Assembly (NCBI GenBank): GCA_045127595.1
Contig: JBGVQS010000038.1
Location: 1 to 7,527 of the forward strand
DNA length: 7,527 bases
Reading direction: 5' to 3'
Source: Scatosoma sp045127595
GTDB taxonomy: Bacteria > Bacillota > Clostridia > Christensenellales > Borkfalkiaceae
In this document: positions 5,701-7,527 of the stretch, one piece after another
Layout: each line of letters opens with the position of its first letter
How positions within the stretch are numbered: position 1 is the stretch's first letter
Translations under genes and position numbers: made by a program
The notes under the pieces: model-generated
What the model was told of the DNA's origin: nothing
Seen by the model: only the letters and a program-made list of their open reading frames with translations
The model's database searches: none

Positions 5701-7527
5701 ACCGTAAATTCTTCCGTACCCAAAAGCTCTGCGGGCAATACGATCACGCCGATGGAGTTAATATACGCCCCGTACGTATTGAAGGATTCTTCTTGCAAAA
5801 GTGCCGTGAAACGAATACCGGACTGATCCGCCGTGTCGCCCATACGAATGGACGCACCTTCTTTCAAAGCGTAATCGACCCAAATTGCCTTTGCAACGCC
5901 TGCAACGGTTGCGGCTTTGCCACCCTGATAGAGTGCGCCGTTGATTTCCCAACCGAGGAAAATGCGACCGGCTACGCTCTCATAAGCAGGAAGAATATCC
6001 CCCATCGCTACTGTCGTCTCAGGCGCTTGCGCCAAAATTTCCCACGTATCGTTATATTCGTTGTAAACGATCCACGTATCCTCTTCGACTACGTATATAT
6101 CGTATGTCTCGCCCTTCGCATAGGAAAGGGAAGGGAGCTGACAGCCCGCTTTCACGTAAATATAGGAAGGTGCCTTCGTTGTATAATCAGTCAACTGCAA
6201 ACCGAATGCGCCCCAACGGGTCCAGAAATTGATGAGCTGTGAGCCCAAAGTCATAGCGGACAGCTTGACGCCGTCAATCTCAATATATTCGCCCATGTTC
6301 AGACTAGCAATCTTGCCGCTGAAATCTACGCCTCCCTCCGAAGTGCCGTAGTCGCTTTCCGTAAGGTATACGTGCAAAATATTATCCGAACCCGTATCAT
6401 TGAAATCCACACGTGCGATTCCCGTTGCAATTTCGTTGAATACGATCACCTCTGCCCAGTCCTCATGGGTTAATCCCGTACTGGAGCATTTATAGGAAAC
6501 TTCTTTTTGCGTTACATAGCAAGTTGCCGTGCCTGCGTTGATATACGCCCAGGAGGGGAATTGTGTACCCTTTTTAATAGTAACGACGTCTCCTGCCGCA
6601 ATCGTCAACTGACCGAAAGCAAGCCCCGTTTCCGTGTAAAGATTTACGAAATATTCTTTTGTCTGCGCTTCGCTCAGTAACGTACGCAACGGCGTACCGT
6701 TGATAAGGATATAATCCAAGGTGTTCAGTTGCCCGAGTTTACTTGCATCGTAAGACTTCGTCGCAGGTGCGCCCGAGTAGTCGCCGCCCGTAATGGTCAG
6801 CATCAAACGCTTATCCGCATATCTGTTCACCTCTGCGGTGACAACCGTTTCAGCAAAAATAACCTTCTCTTGCCAAGCACCGCCTGCATATAAATAGGTA
6901 ACGTCTGCCGTCGTAACGTAAACGTTTAACGTACCGCCGCTCACAGCCGAATAGGAGGGGAATTGCGTACCCGTAGGAATCACCACTTCATCGCCTTCCA
7001 CAGGCGTAGCCATCGGTATCCACAATTTGGGTTGCGTCCACATGTTTATGAACGCCACGTCCCCGGTCCACAAGTCTGCAAACGTCGTTCCGTTTACCGT
7101 AATATTTGTCAAGGTGTTAAAGTCTGCAAATGCCGTTTTTTCAAGCTGCGTATTAGCCGGTGCATTTGCGTAATCGCTTACACTCAGTTGAATCCCCAAA
7201 CAATTGTTAGCGTAACTCAAAGACGTAACCGCCGTATCAATCGTTTTAGGCTTTTCTTTCCATACGCCGTCTATGTACAAATAAGCAGCTTCGGAAGTAG
7301 TAACGTAAGTATATGCGGTACTACCATTCATAGCCGAGTAGGACGGGAACTGCGTACCCGCAGGGATTACCACTTCGGCGCCTTCTGCAGGCGCAACAAT
7401 AGGTATCCACAATCCGGGCTGCATAAACATTTGCATGAACGCTACATCCCCGCTGCCGGAATCGGTCCACAAGTCCGCAAGCGCCGTTCCGTTTACCGTA
7501 ATATTCGTTAAGGTGTTGAACGCATCG
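2778..7527 (-). CDS. Giant modular protein with glycoside-hydrolase-like region (5' end outside window)
   Basis: The frame is open to the right edge (18 further codons past TTG 7472, continuing the repeat), so the start and any signal peptide are outside; at least 1582 residues are visible. Residues are numbered from TTG 7472. Four tandem beta-rich modules fill 1 to about 480, each with a GTQFPS-type motif (39, 168, 302, 443). An InlB-B-like repeat (about 483-533, IFLGWEINGALYQGG) and a 'GASIRM...SGIRFTALL' domain (538-675) follow. From about 775 on it resembles six-hairpin, (alpha/alpha)6-barrel glycoside hydrolases: NSYWDIYPAG (1167-1176), DGGTIMHVSYYDILARAK (1368-1385), GLQDEFKEAV (1442-1451), then a C-terminal beta-sandwich-like end. 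A galactose-binding-like beta region (about 935-1095) appears inserted. D1171, D1368, D1445 and E1446 are candidate active-site acids, unproven. No LPXTG, membrane segment or anchor is seen at the C-terminus. Likely role: extracellular glycan binding and cleavage. Family number and substrate cannot be assigned; a non-catalytic adhesin is an alternative. Confidence 0.85.
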   Translation of the reverse strand, partial: DAFNTLTNITVNGTALADLWTDSGSGDVAFMQMFMQPGLWIPIVAPAEGAEVVIPAGTQFPSYSAMNGSTAYTYVTTSEAAYLYIDGVWKEKPKTIDTAVTSLSYANNCLGIQLSVSDYANAPANTQLEKTAFADFNTLTNITVNGTTFADLWTGDVAFINMWTQPKLWIPMATPVEGDEVVIPTGTQFPSYSAVSGGTLNVYVTTADVTYLYAGGAWQEKVIFAETVVTAEVNRYADKRLMLTITGGDYSGAPATKSYDASKLGQLNTLDYILINGTPLRTLLSEAQTKEYFVNLYTETGLAFGQLTIAAGDVVTIKKGTQFPSWAYINAGTATCYVTQKEVSYKCSSTGLTHEDWAEVIVFNEIATGIARVDFNDTGSDNILHVYLTESDYGTSEGGVDFSGKIASLNMGEYIEIDGVKLSAMTLGSQLINFWTRWGAFGLQLTDYTTKAPSYIYVKAGCQLPSLSYAKGETYDIYVVEEDTWIVYNEYNDTWEILAQAPETTVAMGDILPAYESVAGRIFLGWEINGALYQGGKAATVAGVAKAIWVDYALKEGASIRMGDTADQSGIRFTALLQEESFNTYGAYINSIGVIVLPAELLGTEEFTVEHSAQPVDFYALKEKGFHFADGILSVNGTLHTVRPTNYNRDYAARAYVGVTYADGTTANAYGCFQEENNVRNIYEVASKAHKAGEGTSTQRSVLVGYANKIADVTFDGTTFTATAGTIGSAISSIQTQSIADGVVTLSIVTTQNEEPLLIVNGKPIRSSEILEKSFATNLFTVSFLYETESNLTYYASDDAMQQFFQDYFELYTMSGQYAVTHSPVSNGPTYQQDWYMNAISWFNATNLVVNENSATQNGTYSAEAYALYYLNNIDIDKNGNVYADMNDKSFSTADGGPAYSTVTSYYLMSSQGWALPNMESIGWKAYHAEFNANVTDTTLSKELSSQSGYATAQESSKGWKVNGSAVTQSNGVAGYVGTAKTGLSNVTGATNAIVYEVTDISYSAFNAPFVEVRLLLDDPNAVITDYAIEWQTGGSWYSVKQSEYANNPYEMPNATGMYRSHFPLYTHANYGAGRLVTSNESASNHKTITGLRVVLIAKDTTTSVTAKLDYVRATADSRHSVNGPKYVVALNEYASNHNDIELLVNNITRARRAMLFQLEPLQGKNGLVNLSYLHRHDSYQGAPNSYWDIYPAGCLNTEANVYFYEGLLALADMEEALAKQGITVTETASIEWHDLSGAKQTATYTHTADSLRTLAETVKGNIQTTFYNGTTGRFAWSVRDVDSESGNKEGTLMDYGFTELNLHAVEAGVADTDQAASIMSWINGTRKVSGDKVSGNGIYEQPFAPVTTTADNQKYTIDGSNITSVRESDFSEYYYDKKYGVQCQDGGTIMHVSYYDILARAKVLGVENAYGRISAIANWFVVVQKKNPNAATAGWADFFKNYYTASGDLQGSGTAGKYGLQDEFKEAVMVMATAPKIFLGLDARYDTLTIAPNLGSLTHFGMENLAFGEKTYTCYATASSIALSGIAGNANSGLKVTLKLKYTAGQSVYLNGKLLDSGEYTVEGDYVTVTTDFANLTLQVK
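6033..7527 (-). repeat. Four tandem protein modules (GTQFPS repeats) in the giant gene
   Basis: In coding order the modules are about 7119-7527 (cut by the edge), 6726-7118, 6300-6725 and 6033-6299 (shorter, joined to the InlB-like domain). Each runs NTLT.I.VNGT, then a tryptophan-rich stretch (FINMWTQPKLWIP), a GD.V.I strand, GTQFPSY and a tyrosine-rich ending before W.EK. The first two are close in DNA as well as protein, sharing the stretch around GTTCCGTTTACCGTAATATT, which points to a fairly recent duplication. The third and fourth are diverged, the last having GCQLPS. Spacing of the motif grows from 129 to 134 to 141 residues. More copies may lie beyond the window. Confidence 0.85.

Overview
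The window looks like DNA from a low-to-mid GC Bacillota, most likely an uncultured gut Clostridia. The reasons are strong AGGAGG-type ribosome binding sites, intrinsic terminators with T-runs, a Clostridia-style large serine recombinase, and a very long modular carbohydrate-active surface or secreted protein. This assignment is inferred from gene style, not from any marker gene.

Left third (1-1985), mobile-element territory. A complete large serine recombinase (52-1551, +) starts just after the apparent stop of an upstream gene cut by the window edge. It is followed by an intrinsic terminator set inside a long interrupted inverted repeat (1586-1710). After about 120 quiet bases comes the 3' end of a tRNA gene on the minus strand (1885-1909), followed on that strand by its own intrinsic terminator (1835-1884). 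The rest of the tRNA is missing. In its place are a hairpin and two 8-bp direct repeats one helical turn apart, which looks like the scar or attachment site of an integrative element.

Middle (1986-2634), decayed sequence. An AT-rich 5'-truncated AraC-family regulator (1986-2402, +) keeps its DNA-binding domain but has lost its sensor domain and start signals. Downstream lie a short hairpin, a perfect 28-bp palindrome (2493-2520), and a strong hairpin (2592-2623) that probably ends the minus-strand operon.

Right two thirds (2635-7527, -), a two-gene unit. The upstream gene runs off the right edge and shows at least 1582 codons. In protein order it has four tandem beta-rich repeat modules marked by GTQFPS, an InlB-B-like repeat, a 'GASIR...SGIRF' domain, and a large C-terminal region resembling an (alpha/alpha)6-barrel glycoside hydrolase with an apparent beta-sandwich insertion. 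A 42-residue gene with a perfect AGGAGG overlapping the large gene's stop codon follows 14 nt later and is probably translationally coupled to it. A plausible reading is an extracellular polysaccharide-active protein made together with a small protein of unknown role. The small protein, the uncharacterised hydrolase and the integration junction are the parts most worth following up.
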